Shown: positions 17,352 to 26,592 of the stretch, piece by piece
Position numbering within the stretch: the stretch's first letter is position 1
How the letters are laid out: the number at the start of each line of letters is the position of its first letter
Source of the DNA: GCA-2705995 sp048267965
GTDB taxonomy: Bacteria > Bacteroidota > Bacteroidia > Flavobacteriales_G > Salibacteraceae
Length of the DNA: 64,000 nt
Direction: 5' to 3'
Assembly (NCBI GenBank): GCA_048267965.1
Contig: JBLWWK010000005.1
Location: 62,001-126,000, forward strand
Program-made: the position numbers and the translations under genes
The notes under the pieces: model-generated
What the model was told of the DNA's origin: nothing
Seen by the model: only the letters and a program-made list of their open reading frames with translations
The model's database searches: none

Positions 17352-18656
17352 TTAATAACGGTAATAATCTGGCTTGAATGGGCCTTCTACTGTTACACCA
17401 ATGTATTCTGCTTGCTCTTGGCTTAACTCTTCAAGTTCAACCCCGATTTTAGCTAAGTGCAATTGAGCCACTTTCTCGTCTAAATGCTTAGGGAGTGTAT
17501 AAACTTCGTTTTTGTAGCTTTCACTGTTTTTCCAAAGTTCAATTTGTGCTAACGTTTGGTTAGTGAAAGAGTTAGACATTACAAAAGATGGGTGACCAGT
17601 AGCACAACCTAAGTTCACTAATCTACCTTGTGCAAGTAAAATAATGTCTTTACCATCTACCGTGTATTTATCTACTTGTGGCTTGATTTCGATTTTAGAA
17701 TCTCCATGATTTTTTTCAAGGTAAGCAACATCAATTTCGTTATCGAAGTGGCCAATGTTACAAACGATTACCTTGTCTTTCATTAATTTGAAATGCTCAC
17801 CCGTAACAATGTCTTTGTTTCCAGTTGCGGTAACCACAATATCAACTCGGTCTAAAACAGAAGCTAATTTTTTCACTTCGAAACCATCCATAGCCGCTTG
17901 AAGCGCACAAATTGGATCAATTTCAGTAACCACCACTCTACAGCCAGCACCACGAAGAGAAGCTGCTGTACCTTTACCAACATCACCATAACCAGCAACT
18001 ACAGCCGTTTTACCAGCCATCATAACATCAGTAGCTCTTCTAATAGCATCTACTGCAGATTCTTTACAACCGTATTTGTTATCGAATTTCGATTTGGTAA
18101 CCGAATCGTTAACGTTAATTGCGGGCATTGGTAAAGTACCTTTTTTCTGGCGCTCGTATAAACGGTGAACACCGGTAGTTGTTTCTTCAGATAAACCTTT
18201 AATAGCAGGAACCAATTCTGGATAACGATCTAAAACCATATTGGTTAAGTCGCCACCGTCATCAAGAATCATGTTTAATGGTTGGCCATCTTTAAATGCG
18301 TGAAGCGTTTGCTCGATGCACCAATCAAATTCTTCTTCGTTCATGCCTTTCCAAGCAAAAACAGGAACTCCAGCAGCAGCAATGGCAGCAGCAGCATGGT
18401 CTTGCGTAGAGAAAATGTTGCAAGAAGACCAAGTAACGTCTGCACCTAATTCAACTAACGTTTCAATAAGTACAGCTGTTTGAATTGTCATGTGTAAGCA
18501 ACCTGCAATACGCGCACCTTTTAAAGGTTTCTCTGCACTGTACTCTTCACGAAGAGCCATTAGACCTGGCATTTCAGCTTCTGCCAATTCAATTTCTCTT
18601 CTGCCGTATTCGGCTAACGAAATATCTTTTACTTTGTAATTTAATGTTGATTCCAT
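17352..18656 (-). CDS. ahcY: Adenosylhomocysteinase
   Basis: This enzyme hydrolyses S-adenosylhomocysteine to adenosine and homocysteine in the methyl cycle, using bound NAD. The protein is 434 residues. The NAD site VVAGYGDVGKGTA lies near residues 220-232, the second signature GCKESAVDAIRRATD near 196-210, and the C-terminal KPDYYRY closes the active site of the neighbouring subunit. The family substrate-binding Lys/Asp region NDSVTKSKFDN is present. It is a single-gene transcript: a terminator lies downstream and a -7 element (18699-18706) upstream. It carries no exact copy of the GTAGGAACC motif, only one GCAGGAACC variant. Confidence 0.97.
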   Translation of the reverse strand: MESTLNYKVKDISLAEYGRREIELAEAEMPGLMALREEYSAEKPLKGARIAGCLHMTIQTAVLIETLVELGADVTWSSCNIFSTQDHAAAAIAAAGVPVFAWKGMNEEEFDWCIEQTLHAFKDGQPLNMILDDGGDLTNMVLDRYPELVPAIKGLSEETTTGVHRLYERQKKGTLPMPAINVNDSVTKSKFDNKYGCKESAVDAIRRATDVMMAGKTAVVAGYGDVGKGTAASLRGAGCRVVVTEIDPICALQAAMDGFEVKKLASVLDRVDIVVTATGNKDIVTGEHFKLMKDKVIVCNIGHFDNEIDVAYLEKNHGDSKIEIKPQVDKYTVDGKDIILLAQGRLVNLGCATGHPSFVMSNSFTNQTLAQIELWKNSESYKNEVYTLPKHLDEKVAQLHLAKIGVELEELSQEQAEYIGVTVEGPFKPDYYRY

Positions 18657-18698
18657 ACCTGTTATTAAATTCAGAATTCTTGTTTTACCTACTCAATG

Positions 18699-18706
18699 CA
18701 AAGGTA
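18699..18706 (-). promoter_or_regulatory. Candidate -7 element TACCTTTG for ahcY
   Basis: The minus strand reads TACCTTTG, an exact TAnnTTTG match. The predicted leader before the ahcY ATG is about 38 bases. The -33 region has no clear TTG at the usual distance. Confidence 0.5.
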
Positions 18707-18723
18707 GCAATTATCAATCGCAG

Positions 18724-19359
18724 ATGAATTTCACTTCTTATAGAGAACTAACCAACGGATCGTACCTTTTTCTACAAAAGCTAAACACAGCAAGTGAAGA
18801 ACTGTTGTTAAAGGTTCAATTAGAGCCTGAAGAATTAGAAAAAGTTAACAGTTTTAAGCTAGAAACGCGCAAACGCCAATACCTTGAAGCGCGTAGAATT
18901 GTACAAGGCCATTTTGATGTAAACGAGCGGATTGTCTACACTGCAGAAGGAAAACCCATTTTGCAAAACAGTAAGTGGGCGATTTCACTTAGCCATAGCG
19001 GTGATTATTTAGCGGTGATACTTGCAGAGAAATTTGAAGTAGGAATCGATTTACAGAAGTTCACCTCGAAAATGCCGAGAATAACCCAGCGGTTTATTCA
19101 CGAAAAAGAGTGGGCCTACATCAACAAAGAACAAGAAATGGATTATTGCCACTATCTGTGGTGTGCAAAAGAAGCGCTTTTTAAATGGGTAGAAGAAAGC
19201 GGAATTCACTTTAAAGAAAACCTTCGAGTCGATTCTTTCGTATTGTCTAATAAAGGTCAAATGAAAGCACATATCTTTTTGGAAAACAAAAACTATAGCT
19301 TGACGCTTGCCTACGAAAAACTAGATAACTATTACTTGGTTTACACCTTTTATAGCTAA
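18724..19359 (+). CDS. 4'-phosphopantetheinyl transferase superfamily protein
   Basis: This 211-residue Sfp-type enzyme transfers phosphopantetheine from CoA to carrier proteins. The Mg and CoA-binding motif VGIDLQKF is near residues 103-110, and the second motif, W-C-AKEALFKW, is near residues 142-150. The N-terminal half has the typical RRIVQGHF and ISLSHSGDYLAV segments. A carrier protein is not encoded nearby; the partner is probably the main acyl carrier protein. The GGGP synthase gene follows 9 bases later, so they are likely one operon. Confidence 0.88.
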   Translation: MNFTSYRELTNGSYLFLQKLNTASEELLLKVQLEPEELEKVNSFKLETRKRQYLEARRIVQGHFDVNERIVYTAEGKPILQNSKWAISLSHSGDYLAVILAEKFEVGIDLQKFTSKMPRITQRFIHEKEWAYINKEQEMDYCHYLWCAKEALFKWVEESGIHFKENLRVDSFVLSNKGQMKAHIFLENKNYSLTLAYEKLDNYYLVYTFYS

Positions 19360-19368
19360 TATTGCTGC

Positions 19369-20097
19369 ATGATTCTGGCTTCAATTGAACAAACTAAACA
19401 AGCACAGAAGAAAAGACTAGCCGTTTTAATCGACCCCGACAATCAAACACCAGAATCGCTGGTGCAATTTGTTCAAAAGGCCGAGAAATGTGGCGCCAGT
19501 TATTTCTTCGTAGGGGGCAGCCTGATGATTTCAAGCGAGATGGAAAAATCGATTTTGGCCATTAAATCGGCCACTTCGAAACCTGTGATTCTTTTCCCAG
19601 GAAGCCCGCTTCAAATCAACGACAAGGCCGATGCCTTGTTATTATTATCCCTCATCAGTGGTAGAAATCCAGAAATGCTCATTGGGCATCATGTAGTTGC
19701 GGCTCCTGCCTTAAAGAGGGCCCAGTTAGAAATTTTACCAACTGGCTACATTTTAGTAGATGGTGGTAAACAAACTACCGCTTCTTTCATGAGCGGAACT
19801 ACACCTATACCCGCAGATAAACCAGATATTGCTATTGCTACTGCTTTGGCAGGTGAAATGCTCGGTTTGCGCGTAATCTATATGGACGCAGGAAGTGGTG
19901 CTCAAGCCAGAGTTAGCGATGCAATGATTAGAAAAGTGGCTTCTACTATTCAAATTCCGCTCATTGTTGGCGGAGGATTAAGAACAGCAGAAGACGTTAA
20001 AAATTGTTTCGATAGTGGGGCAGATGTTGCCGTGGTAGGGAATGCCTTAGAAACCAATCCCGAATTGTTACATCAATTGGAACCTTTGCTTAAATAG
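19369..20097 (+). CDS. Geranylgeranylglyceryl phosphate synthase family protein (PcrB/GGGPS)
   Basis: The 242-residue TIM-barrel prenyltransferase joins sn-glycerol-1-phosphate to a polyprenyl diphosphate. Visible motifs are AVLIDPDNQ near residues 19-27, YFFVGGSLM near 45-53, LFPGSPLQI near 75-83, YMDAGSGA near 171-178 and VGGGLRTAEDV near 199-209, matching the phosphate-binding loops of the family. In archaea this is the first ether-lipid step; in Bacteroidota homologues have been biochemically characterised, but their physiological lipid is less clear. No G1P dehydrogenase is in the window. It overlaps the convergent SDR gene by 8 bases. Confidence 0.88.
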   Translation: MILASIEQTKQAQKKRLAVLIDPDNQTPESLVQFVQKAEKCGASYFFVGGSLMISSEMEKSILAIKSATSKPVILFPGSPLQINDKADALLLLSLISGRNPEMLIGHHVVAAPALKRAQLEILPTGYILVDGGKQTTASFMSGTTPIPADKPDIAIATALAGEMLGLRVIYMDAGSGAQARVSDAMIRKVASTIQIPLIVGGGLRTAEDVKNCFDSGADVAVVGNALETNPELLHQLEPLLK

Positions 20098-21100
20098 CCT
20101 TTTCTCTATTTTTTTCTAACCAAGCCACCGTTTTTTCTACGCCCGTTTTAAATGGCGTTGCTTCGTATCTAAGGTCGTTTTTGGCTTTACTAATATCTGT
20201 GCCCCAATCGTGCAAATACTTCTTGGCAAATGTAGGCAGTATAATTGGTTCTACCTTAAAAAGATCGGCCACTAACTTGATAGAGTGAGCAGCTAACATC
20301 ATTAAAGGGATGGGGGTAGGAACCATTTTTCGCTTTATTTGAGCTACCGAACCAATGGTGTTAAACATCTCTAAGTACGATAAATTTTCACCGCCCAAAA
20401 TGTAATTCTCTCCATTTTTTCCGCGTTGCATGGCTAAGATGTGGCCATTGATAATATCTTCGATAAACACATAGTTACCCATCTTTTTACCATCTCCTGG
20501 CATAAAGCGAAAGCCATTGTAAACATAGTTGTTGATTACTTTGGTAACGGCATTGCTCACGCTGATTACTCCTGGGCCATAAACACGGGTAGGACTTACA
20601 AACACTACTTCAATTTGATTTTGGTAGGTTTTGGCTAGCTCTAACGCTTGAAACTTGGTTCTTTCGTATTCGGTGAAATGCGGAAGAGGTTGGTCTATTT
20701 CTTCTGTAATTAAAGCATCGCTGTGTTGGGGGCCAAAAGTTCCGGCAGTAGAAGTAATTACAATGCGTTTTACTCCGTTGGCAATGGCTGCTTCAATAAC
20801 GTTCTTGGTTCCTTCTACATTAATTTTGTAAAAGGTAGACATGTCTTTGTTCCACACTTTGGCATAAGCGGCTAAATGGTAAACTTCGTCTACTTGCTCA
20901 AAATACTTTTCGAACGATTCTCGCTGAGTAATATCACCATGAAAAAGCTCACAGTCAGGGATGTCAGATAATTCTTTTACAATCGATTTACCTGTATGAA
21001 CCATTGCTTTAATGTGCACGCTCTCTTCGTTAGCGGCTATTTTTTTCGCAAGCTGCCCTCCTAAAAAGCCACCTGCTCCTGTAATCAGGACTGTCTTCAT
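20090..21100 (-). CDS. NAD-dependent epimerase/dehydratase (extended SDR)
   Basis: The 336-residue protein has the dinucleotide-binding motif TGAGGFLGGQLA at residues 7-18 and the catalytic YERTK near 145-149. A Ser/Thr pair in ITSTAGTFGP lies just before, and a conserved VSPTRVYGPG segment after. The pattern is close to the dihydroflavonol-reductase-like/sterol-dehydrogenase-like group, with C-terminal residues that resemble NAD-dependent sugar or aldehyde reductases. The substrate cannot be assigned. Confidence 0.85.
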   Translation of the reverse strand: MKTVLITGAGGFLGGQLAKKIAANEESVHIKAMVHTGKSIVKELSDIPDCELFHGDITQRESFEKYFEQVDEVYHLAAYAKVWNKDMSTFYKINVEGTKNVIEAAIANGVKRIVITSTAGTFGPQHSDALITEEIDQPLPHFTEYERTKFQALELAKTYQNQIEVVFVSPTRVYGPGVISVSNAVTKVINNYVYNGFRFMPGDGKKMGNYVFIEDIINGHILAMQRGKNGENYILGGENLSYLEMFNTIGSVAQIKRKMVPTPIPLMMLAAHSIKLVADLFKVEPIILPTFAKKYLHDWGTDISKAKNDLRYEATPFKTGVEKTVAWLEKNREKAI

Positions 21101-21139
21101 TTACTTTTTAATTGATTAGAAGTCTTGGTTTGGTAGCGA

Positions 21140-22339
21140 TTATTGATTTACCCAAATACGAACAAGGTTCAAGCAAAAAAGCAAACAGGTAAGCAATAAA
21201 AACGCTTTTGGAAGTTTCGCCCTGCGAAAAAACAAAAAGAAAATGGAAATGAGGCTAAACGATGCAAATACTCGCATAAATGACCAATCGTCTTCCCAAA
21301 TCTTGTGCGTAAAAAATAGTGAAACTACCAACCAAAATAGAGAAGAGAAACCGAGCCAAATTGTTTTCGATTGGTAAGGAGATTGGGTCAATTCTTTGAG
21401 AACACAAAACCCTAGAAAGAAAATCCAGATTACCGATAAGTGCCAAATAATGGCTTCTGGCCAACCTACCCAGCCCGATAAATCTGTGGTTTTAAGCCAA
21501 CCTTGATACAGTCCTTGAAACGGAGTAGATGAGAAGTTTTCACCACCATTAAAAAACGTAGGGGATAAAAGCGATTTCTTCACAAAAAACTTCCATACTA
21601 AAAAGAAGAAAAGTGGATATCCGCTGAAAATTAAATCGTTAAGCCACGATTTAAAATGGGTGGTTTTACGCGTTCCTTCCCATAAAATAAGAAAAGATAA
21701 AGGGGCGAAAAGCAAAAGAGATGTTTCTTTGGTAAGCACTGTAATAGTGGCAAAAAGCGCATACAATCCCATTTTTCGTTGAACACCAAAATAGAGGGCT
21801 GTGATTAAAAATGCACTCTCTACAACTTCGCTTAAATTGCGGGAAAGAGCAAAAAGTAAACCCGAAAATAGTAGCGGAAAGAGTGCGTAGAAATCGGGTA
21901 AATTGAACGTTCTCAACAGCTTTCGTCCAATAAAAACAATCCAGAAAAGTGCTGCCATATTAACTAAAATCATGAGCAGCGGAATGGCCTCAACCTGACC
22001 AAAAGAAAGTGCCCAAACTAAGAGCGGATAAACAATGCGTTGCTTTCTGTAATTGGGTGAATCTACGTGAATGCCGTATTCGTCTTGGCGTATACTCCAC
22101 GGATTTATAGCGTATCGGTAAAAGTATTGTCCATCGTAACCTTGATGATCGAACAAATAAATGGAAGAATCGGGAAGTTGGTCTTTGTTTATGTTTTCGG
22201 CTCCGGCTAAAATAAAATAAGAAGGCTCAAAATTATGCAGTGCTAAACGACCAAAAACCATGAAAAAGATAGAAAGTGCCGCTATCCACAAAATAGAGTT
22301 GTTGAGTCGGTGAAGTACCGAAAATCGAAGTTTAATCAT
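21140..22339 (-). CDS. Multi-pass membrane protein, GT-C-like
   Basis: This is a 399-residue protein with about nine hydrophobic segments. Between the first and second helices is a periplasmic loop with FDHQGYDGQYFYRYAINPW, near residues 64-82. An acidic, aromatic first loop of this kind is typical of GT-C glycosyltransferases and related envelope glycopolymer proteins that use polyprenyl-phosphate sugars. The start overlaps the previous gene by 8 bases, so translation of the two membrane proteins is probably coupled. Confidence 0.65.
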   Translation of the reverse strand: MIKLRFSVLHRLNNSILWIAALSIFFMVFGRLALHNFEPSYFILAGAENINKDQLPDSSIYLFDHQGYDGQYFYRYAINPWSIRQDEYGIHVDSPNYRKQRIVYPLLVWALSFGQVEAIPLLMILVNMAALFWIVFIGRKLLRTFNLPDFYALFPLLFSGLLFALSRNLSEVVESAFLITALYFGVQRKMGLYALFATITVLTKETSLLLFAPLSFLILWEGTRKTTHFKSWLNDLIFSGYPLFFFLVWKFFVKKSLLSPTFFNGGENFSSTPFQGLYQGWLKTTDLSGWVGWPEAIIWHLSVIWIFFLGFCVLKELTQSPYQSKTIWLGFSSLFWLVVSLFFTHKIWEDDWSFMRVFASFSLISIFFLFFRRAKLPKAFLLLTCLLFCLNLVRIWVNQ

Positions 22340-23789
22340 GCGAAACCGAAATTAGAGAGCCCAACGGGCATTGGCCAATCGAATAATCTAAGCCTAAAGT
22401 AGCTAATTCTGTGGTTATTTTATCTTCTGAATCGTTTAAATCACTCACCCAAAACACCTGTTTTATTTGATGTTTAGCCAACCATTTTATAACCGATTTT
22501 CGTGCTTTTTCGTTGCCCCAATAATACCTAAAACCAAAAGATTGGGTGGTGTATTCAACGGTTCCAGAGCGCAATTCTGACCATACAACGCCTTGGGTAA
22601 AGCAAGCGCGATATTGTTCGGTTTGGTTTTCTGGTTGGGCCATGGGTTCGTACCGAAAAAAGAAAAATAGTGCCACCAGTAGGAACCCAATTTGCCATTG
22701 AGAATGAAACTTTCGATTTCCGATTAATTCACTGATTTTATGGATGATTAACCCTCCAAAAAATAAAGCAGGCGCATAAGGATAATAGTAGATAGTTACA
22801 TCGTGAAACAAGTAAAAAGTTAAATAAACGGTGAAACTCAAAGCCGCTACTTTCCATGTTTTTCGATCGTTTTTGAAAGAAAGTAAGGTGAAAATAATTA
22901 GAAGAAAAACACCAGAAAACGTCCAAATGGGTTCCTTCAAAAAATAAAAAGTAAGGTGTTCTGGTAATGCAGAAAAACCACTAAAAGCAGTATCAATTTT
23001 TGAATAGGTACTGCTGAAGAAATGGCCTAAAAGATGGTTTTGGTAGATGAAGACAGGCAACAGGCTGAGCAGTAAAGTAACTGTTTGTGCAGCAAACGTT
23101 TTAACCGATCGAAAAGTAAAAGAACCTTCAAAGAGAAAACTAAGCAACCAAAACATTCCGATAAATGGCGCGTTGGCGGGTCTAAAGAGCAATGCCAGAA
23201 AGGCAAAAGATGTTGCCAACCATCGTTGGTTTTTAAAGCAAACTCCTGCAGCTACCAATAAACCAAAAGTTGGAGCGATGCTGTTAATACGCGTCAGCTC
23301 GATTTGGGTAGCCGGCCAAAAAGCAAAGACAAGCAAAGCCATCAAAATCAAGAATTGCTCGTGAATTTTTCGAAAAAGAACCCATCCTAAAAAAGCGAAA
23401 ACAAAGAAACTCGGCAAGAGCGCAATAAGCGGAAAAAACAATTGGCGATACGCTTTTGGAAAGAGGCTGAGGTACCAAGAAGTAAATGGCGGATATTGAT
23501 TGATTACTTTTTCTGTTTCTGCATGCCAATGGTGAGCATGGGGGGCAATAAGCCATGCGTAATCGTTGTATTGAAAGCCTTCAGATTCTAGGTGCCGAAC
23601 CAGGTCAACTCTAAAATCGGCAGTAGGTTTTAGCGTGTTATTACTGAATGTTTTAGCCAATTGCAGATAGCCAAATTCATCGCAGCCTTCGGGTAATTCG
23701 GTATGGAAATCATCGAAGCGCCATTGGTGATAAAAGGCCACAGAAAGCAGGGCCAAAAGCCAAAAAGTATTTCTTGTTACATGCTGCAA
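22332..23789 (-). CDS. Multi-pass membrane protein, GT-C-like (possible dolichyl-phosphate-mannose-type transferase)
   Basis: This is a long frame of about 485 residues with an N-terminal helix. A soluble loop contains LPEGCDEFGYLQ, with acidic residues at the position used for catalysis in GT-C enzymes; about ten further helices and a short periplasmic C-terminal domain follow. No ATG is available. The TTG at 23789 is the best start because it leaves a 13-base overlap with the upstream CPBP gene, but the TTG at 23840 is also open. Together with the downstream gene it forms a pair of related transporter- or transferase-like proteins. The donor and acceptor are unknown. Confidence 0.6.
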   Translation of the reverse strand: MQHVTRNTFWLLALLSVAFYHQWRFDDFHTELPEGCDEFGYLQLAKTFSNNTLKPTADFRVDLVRHLESEGFQYNDYAWLIAPHAHHWHAETEKVINQYPPFTSWYLSLFPKAYRQLFFPLIALLPSFFVFAFLGWVLFRKIHEQFLILMALLVFAFWPATQIELTRINSIAPTFGLLVAAGVCFKNQRWLATSFAFLALLFRPANAPFIGMFWLLSFLFEGSFTFRSVKTFAAQTVTLLLSLLPVFIYQNHLLGHFFSSTYSKIDTAFSGFSALPEHLTFYFLKEPIWTFSGVFLLIIFTLLSFKNDRKTWKVAALSFTVYLTFYLFHDVTIYYYPYAPALFFGGLIIHKISELIGNRKFHSQWQIGFLLVALFFFFRYEPMAQPENQTEQYRACFTQGVVWSELRSGTVEYTTQSFGFRYYWGNEKARKSVIKWLAKHQIKQVFWVSDLNDSEDKITTELATLGLDYSIGQCPLGSLISVSHD

Positions 23790-24499
23790 AACCAGGTATT
23801 CAGAAGACCAAGATACCAATGAAAAATTACAGCATACCAAATAGAATTAGAACGATAGGTTAATAACCCTAAATAAATACCCCCAACGGCAGCTCCCCAA
23901 GTTTCTCCTTCTGGTTTTCCGATGTGCATCAAGGTGGTGAGCAACGTTTGTAGCATTATGGCCATAAATGCTCCGTATTGCTTTTTCATACCAAAACCAA
24001 TATAGCCTCTAAAAAAGAATTCCCAACCCAAATAATGGGGCAAATAGGTGATAGCCCAATATACAAAATACAAGGCGCTAGAAGTGGCTAGTTGTAGTGG
24101 GAACTCGTTAGCGTAAAACAAGCGGTGTTGCTCGTTTAATGAAGAGTTGTACACCAAGAAGGGCATTACCACAAAAGCGATCGCTGTAGCGGTTAAGCCG
24201 AATTTCCAATCGCCTATGCCTAAGCCAAAAGTAGAAAGCGAATCTTTTAATCCTTTTTTAATTAAAACGATAGGAATGATGAAAAAAAGCACCAAAGAAC
24301 TTAGATGGTGCCAAGCCCATTTTGCCCACTTCAACAATTCTACGTCTGTGTAATGCTCGCCAAAATGCTTTACAAAGAAAGACTGGTCTCCTTCATAGAT
24401 TTTGATGGTCATAAGCAAAACGATAGAGATCCATATTATGGCTTCTTTTCTGTGGGTACGAATAGGGTCGAAAAACGAGCTAGCAAAAACGGCTTTCAT
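23777..24499 (-). CDS. CPBP family intramembrane metalloprotease
   Basis: From ATG 24499 the protein is 240 residues with about seven helices. The ABI/CPBP motif appears as WEFFFRGY near residues 164-171, in place of the more usual EExxxR. Further family positions are the MHIGKPEGE segment and an IFHW segment near the C-terminus. CPBP proteins are Rce1-like membrane proteases or scaffolds; with only one Glu in the first motif, catalysis is likely but not certain. An upstream extension to 24562 would overlap the kinase gene, so ATG 24499, ten bases after the kinase stop, is preferred. Confidence 0.8.
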   Translation of the reverse strand: MKAVFASSFFDPIRTHRKEAIIWISIVLLMTIKIYEGDQSFFVKHFGEHYTDVELLKWAKWAWHHLSSLVLFFIIPIVLIKKGLKDSLSTFGLGIGDWKFGLTATAIAFVVMPFLVYNSSLNEQHRLFYANEFPLQLATSSALYFVYWAITYLPHYLGWEFFFRGYIGFGMKKQYGAFMAIMLQTLLTTLMHIGKPEGETWGAAVGGIYLGLLTYRSNSIWYAVIFHWYLGLLNTWFCSM

Positions 24500-24509
24500 G
24501 CCGCAAATA

Positions 24510-26513
24510 TCAACCTTCTTTAGGAAGATTAATATAGAAAGTAGTGCCTTTTCCGAGCTCACTGGTTACCGAAATAGAACCGTTGTTCTTCTCAATAAAC
24601 TCACGGGTTAAAATTAAACCGAGCCCGGTTCCTACCTCACCAGCTGTACCCGTTGTGCTCCTGTTTTTACTGATTTCGAATAAGGTAGAGATTTTGTCTT
24701 CTTCGATGCCCACACCAGAATCTTTTATAATAATCGTGGTTTGTGAAGGAGTAACATTGCTCGAAATAAGAATTTCTCCATTTTCTTCGGTGAATTTTAT
24801 CGCATTAGAAATCAGGTTTCTAAATACTGTTTTCATCGTTCGGAGGTCAACATAGGCCTTGTGCTCTTTTTTTACATCGAGCTGAATTGTAATGTTCTTT
24901 TTGTTGGCCGCTTCTTGCAGAATTTCTATCGGGTTTACCAACAAACTATCTGCGCTGTGTAGGGCGGGTTCTAACTGAATTTGGCCTTGTTGAGATCGAG
25001 ACCAAGTGAGCAAATCTTCTAATAGCGCATGTGCCACGTACAACGATCGAGAAACCACATTTAAATCGGCTTTTATCTCGTCTTTTTCAGTTTCATCGAT
25101 GTCTTCGATAATAAAATCGAGGGCATTTTTTGTGCTGTTTACTGGGCCTCTTAAATCGTGAGAAATGATGCTAAAAAATTTGTCTTTTACTTCGTTTGCA
25201 GATTGTAATTCAACCGTTCTTTGCTCTACTTTTTGTTCAAGAGTAGCATTGGCAGCGGCTAATTTTTCTTTTAATCGGGCATTCATTAAGAAGGTTTGAT
25301 TAAAATTAACTGCCAATATGTAAGATTGAATAAGCATAAAAATAAAGAAGCCCAATCCTGCTAGCTGCAATCCTGAAATAATGTTGACGCTTACTAGAAT
25401 ATCGTGAACAATAAAACTACTGAGAGCAATAATTCCGAAAGTAAATAACCAAGACCCGCTTCGTTTCTTCCTAATAGCTTTTATTAAAACTACAATGAAA
25501 TAGAGAATGGCTCCTACCGTAAAAATCTGATACGGATTTACTAGGTACGAAAAGTAAAGTGGCGACAAGATTAAAGTGGCCAAAGAAAATAAGCCCGAAA
25601 CAGCTACAATAGCCATCAATATTTTTCGGTTCATTTCTCTTGGGAAAATGGCGTTTAAAAACAGGCCTAGAACACCTACTGCCATAAAAAAGGTGAGAAT
25701 TTCTAATCGAATAATCATGTGCCACTCAATAAAACTGAGATAGCCAATAATGTATTCGCCTGTACTTGCAACACGCACTCCCGTTAGAATTGAGCCAATA
25801 GCATAGTACAAATTGGCTCTGTCACTTCTGCGAATCAAGAAAATTCCAAAGTGGTATAATCCGATAATAAAGAAACCACCAATTAAAAAATAAGAGAAGA
25901 AAAGTTCGCGTTCGTGGTTCTTTCTCAATACCTCTTCAGGGCCAATTGAAAGAGGTTTCCAAAAGCCACCTTTAGCATAGTCAAAGTTGGCCGTTTGCAC
26001 AATTATATCTACCACGTGGGTATCTACATATACATCGAAAACTTGAGGTTTAAATCCTGGAATGGTTTGGGCATCGGTTGTGCCGGGTTTGCCAGAATGC
26101 GCCACTTCTTTCTCGTTCACAAAAATGGCAGAAGAAGTACCCGCTGTTAACGATTTAAAGGTGAATCTGCGGGTTTCTTTGGGTAAAATAACTTGTATGC
26201 GATACGTTGCATAGCCTAAACCCGGAAGTGGCTTTTCAGATGAAAAAATCTCTTTTCCGTTCCAAGTGCCAGGCACTTTTAGGTAGGCCGCTGTAGGAAC
26301 CGCTTTTCGGTTTTTTGGATGAAAATCTGAGTACGTTAAAAGTTGATTCCAATAAAACTCCCAATCTCCTTTTAGGTTGATTTTACCATCGGTTTCAAAA
26401 TCCCAGTCAGTTAGGTCTATTTTCCCATTTTTCACAATGGGAATATCTTCTTGACTTATTGCGTTAAAAGTTAGGCCAGTAAAGACAATGAGTAAAAAAA
26501 GTAGTTTTTTCAA
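24510..26513 (-). CDS. 7TM-type sensor histidine kinase
   Basis: This 667-residue kinase has a signal peptide at 1-20. A periplasmic galactose-binding-like sensor domain (about 25-190) follows, with LKGDWEFYWNQLL and GYATYRIQV. Next come seven helices of the 7TMR-DISM type (about 205-400), a coiled coil (about 405-440) and a HisKA domain with SIISHDLRGPV near residue 455. The ATPase domain has NLISNAIKFT, DSGVGI and GTGLGLIL. No receiver is attached and no response regulator is adjacent, so it is an orphan in this window. The CPBP and GT-C-like genes follow closely, so it may share their transcript. Confidence 0.9.
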   Translation of the reverse strand: MKKLLFLLIVFTGLTFNAISQEDIPIVKNGKIDLTDWDFETDGKINLKGDWEFYWNQLLTYSDFHPKNRKAVPTAAYLKVPGTWNGKEIFSSEKPLPGLGYATYRIQVILPKETRRFTFKSLTAGTSSAIFVNEKEVAHSGKPGTTDAQTIPGFKPQVFDVYVDTHVVDIIVQTANFDYAKGGFWKPLSIGPEEVLRKNHERELFFSYFLIGGFFIIGLYHFGIFLIRRSDRANLYYAIGSILTGVRVASTGEYIIGYLSFIEWHMIIRLEILTFFMAVGVLGLFLNAIFPREMNRKILMAIVAVSGLFSLATLILSPLYFSYLVNPYQIFTVGAILYFIVVLIKAIRKKRSGSWLFTFGIIALSSFIVHDILVSVNIISGLQLAGLGFFIFMLIQSYILAVNFNQTFLMNARLKEKLAAANATLEQKVEQRTVELQSANEVKDKFFSIISHDLRGPVNSTKNALDFIIEDIDETEKDEIKADLNVVSRSLYVAHALLEDLLTWSRSQQGQIQLEPALHSADSLLVNPIEILQEAANKKNITIQLDVKKEHKAYVDLRTMKTVFRNLISNAIKFTEENGEILISSNVTPSQTTIIIKDSGVGIEEDKISTLFEISKNRSTTGTAGEVGTGLGLILTREFIEKNNGSISVTSELGKGTTFYINLPKEG

Positions 26514-26542
26514 GTTGGTTTGTTCTTACTCACAAAATATAA

Positions 26543-26570
26543 AAAAAAGCGGAGTCAACTCCGCTTTTTT
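26543..26570 (-). terminator. Rho-independent terminator after the urocanase gene
   Basis: A stem AGCGGAGT/ACTCCGCT with a two-base loop is flanked by A and T runs. It sits 23 bases past the urocanase stop on the minus strand and just upstream of the kinase start at 26513. Confidence 0.85.
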
Positions 26571-26592
26571 AGTCTATAAAGAGCTGAGATGT

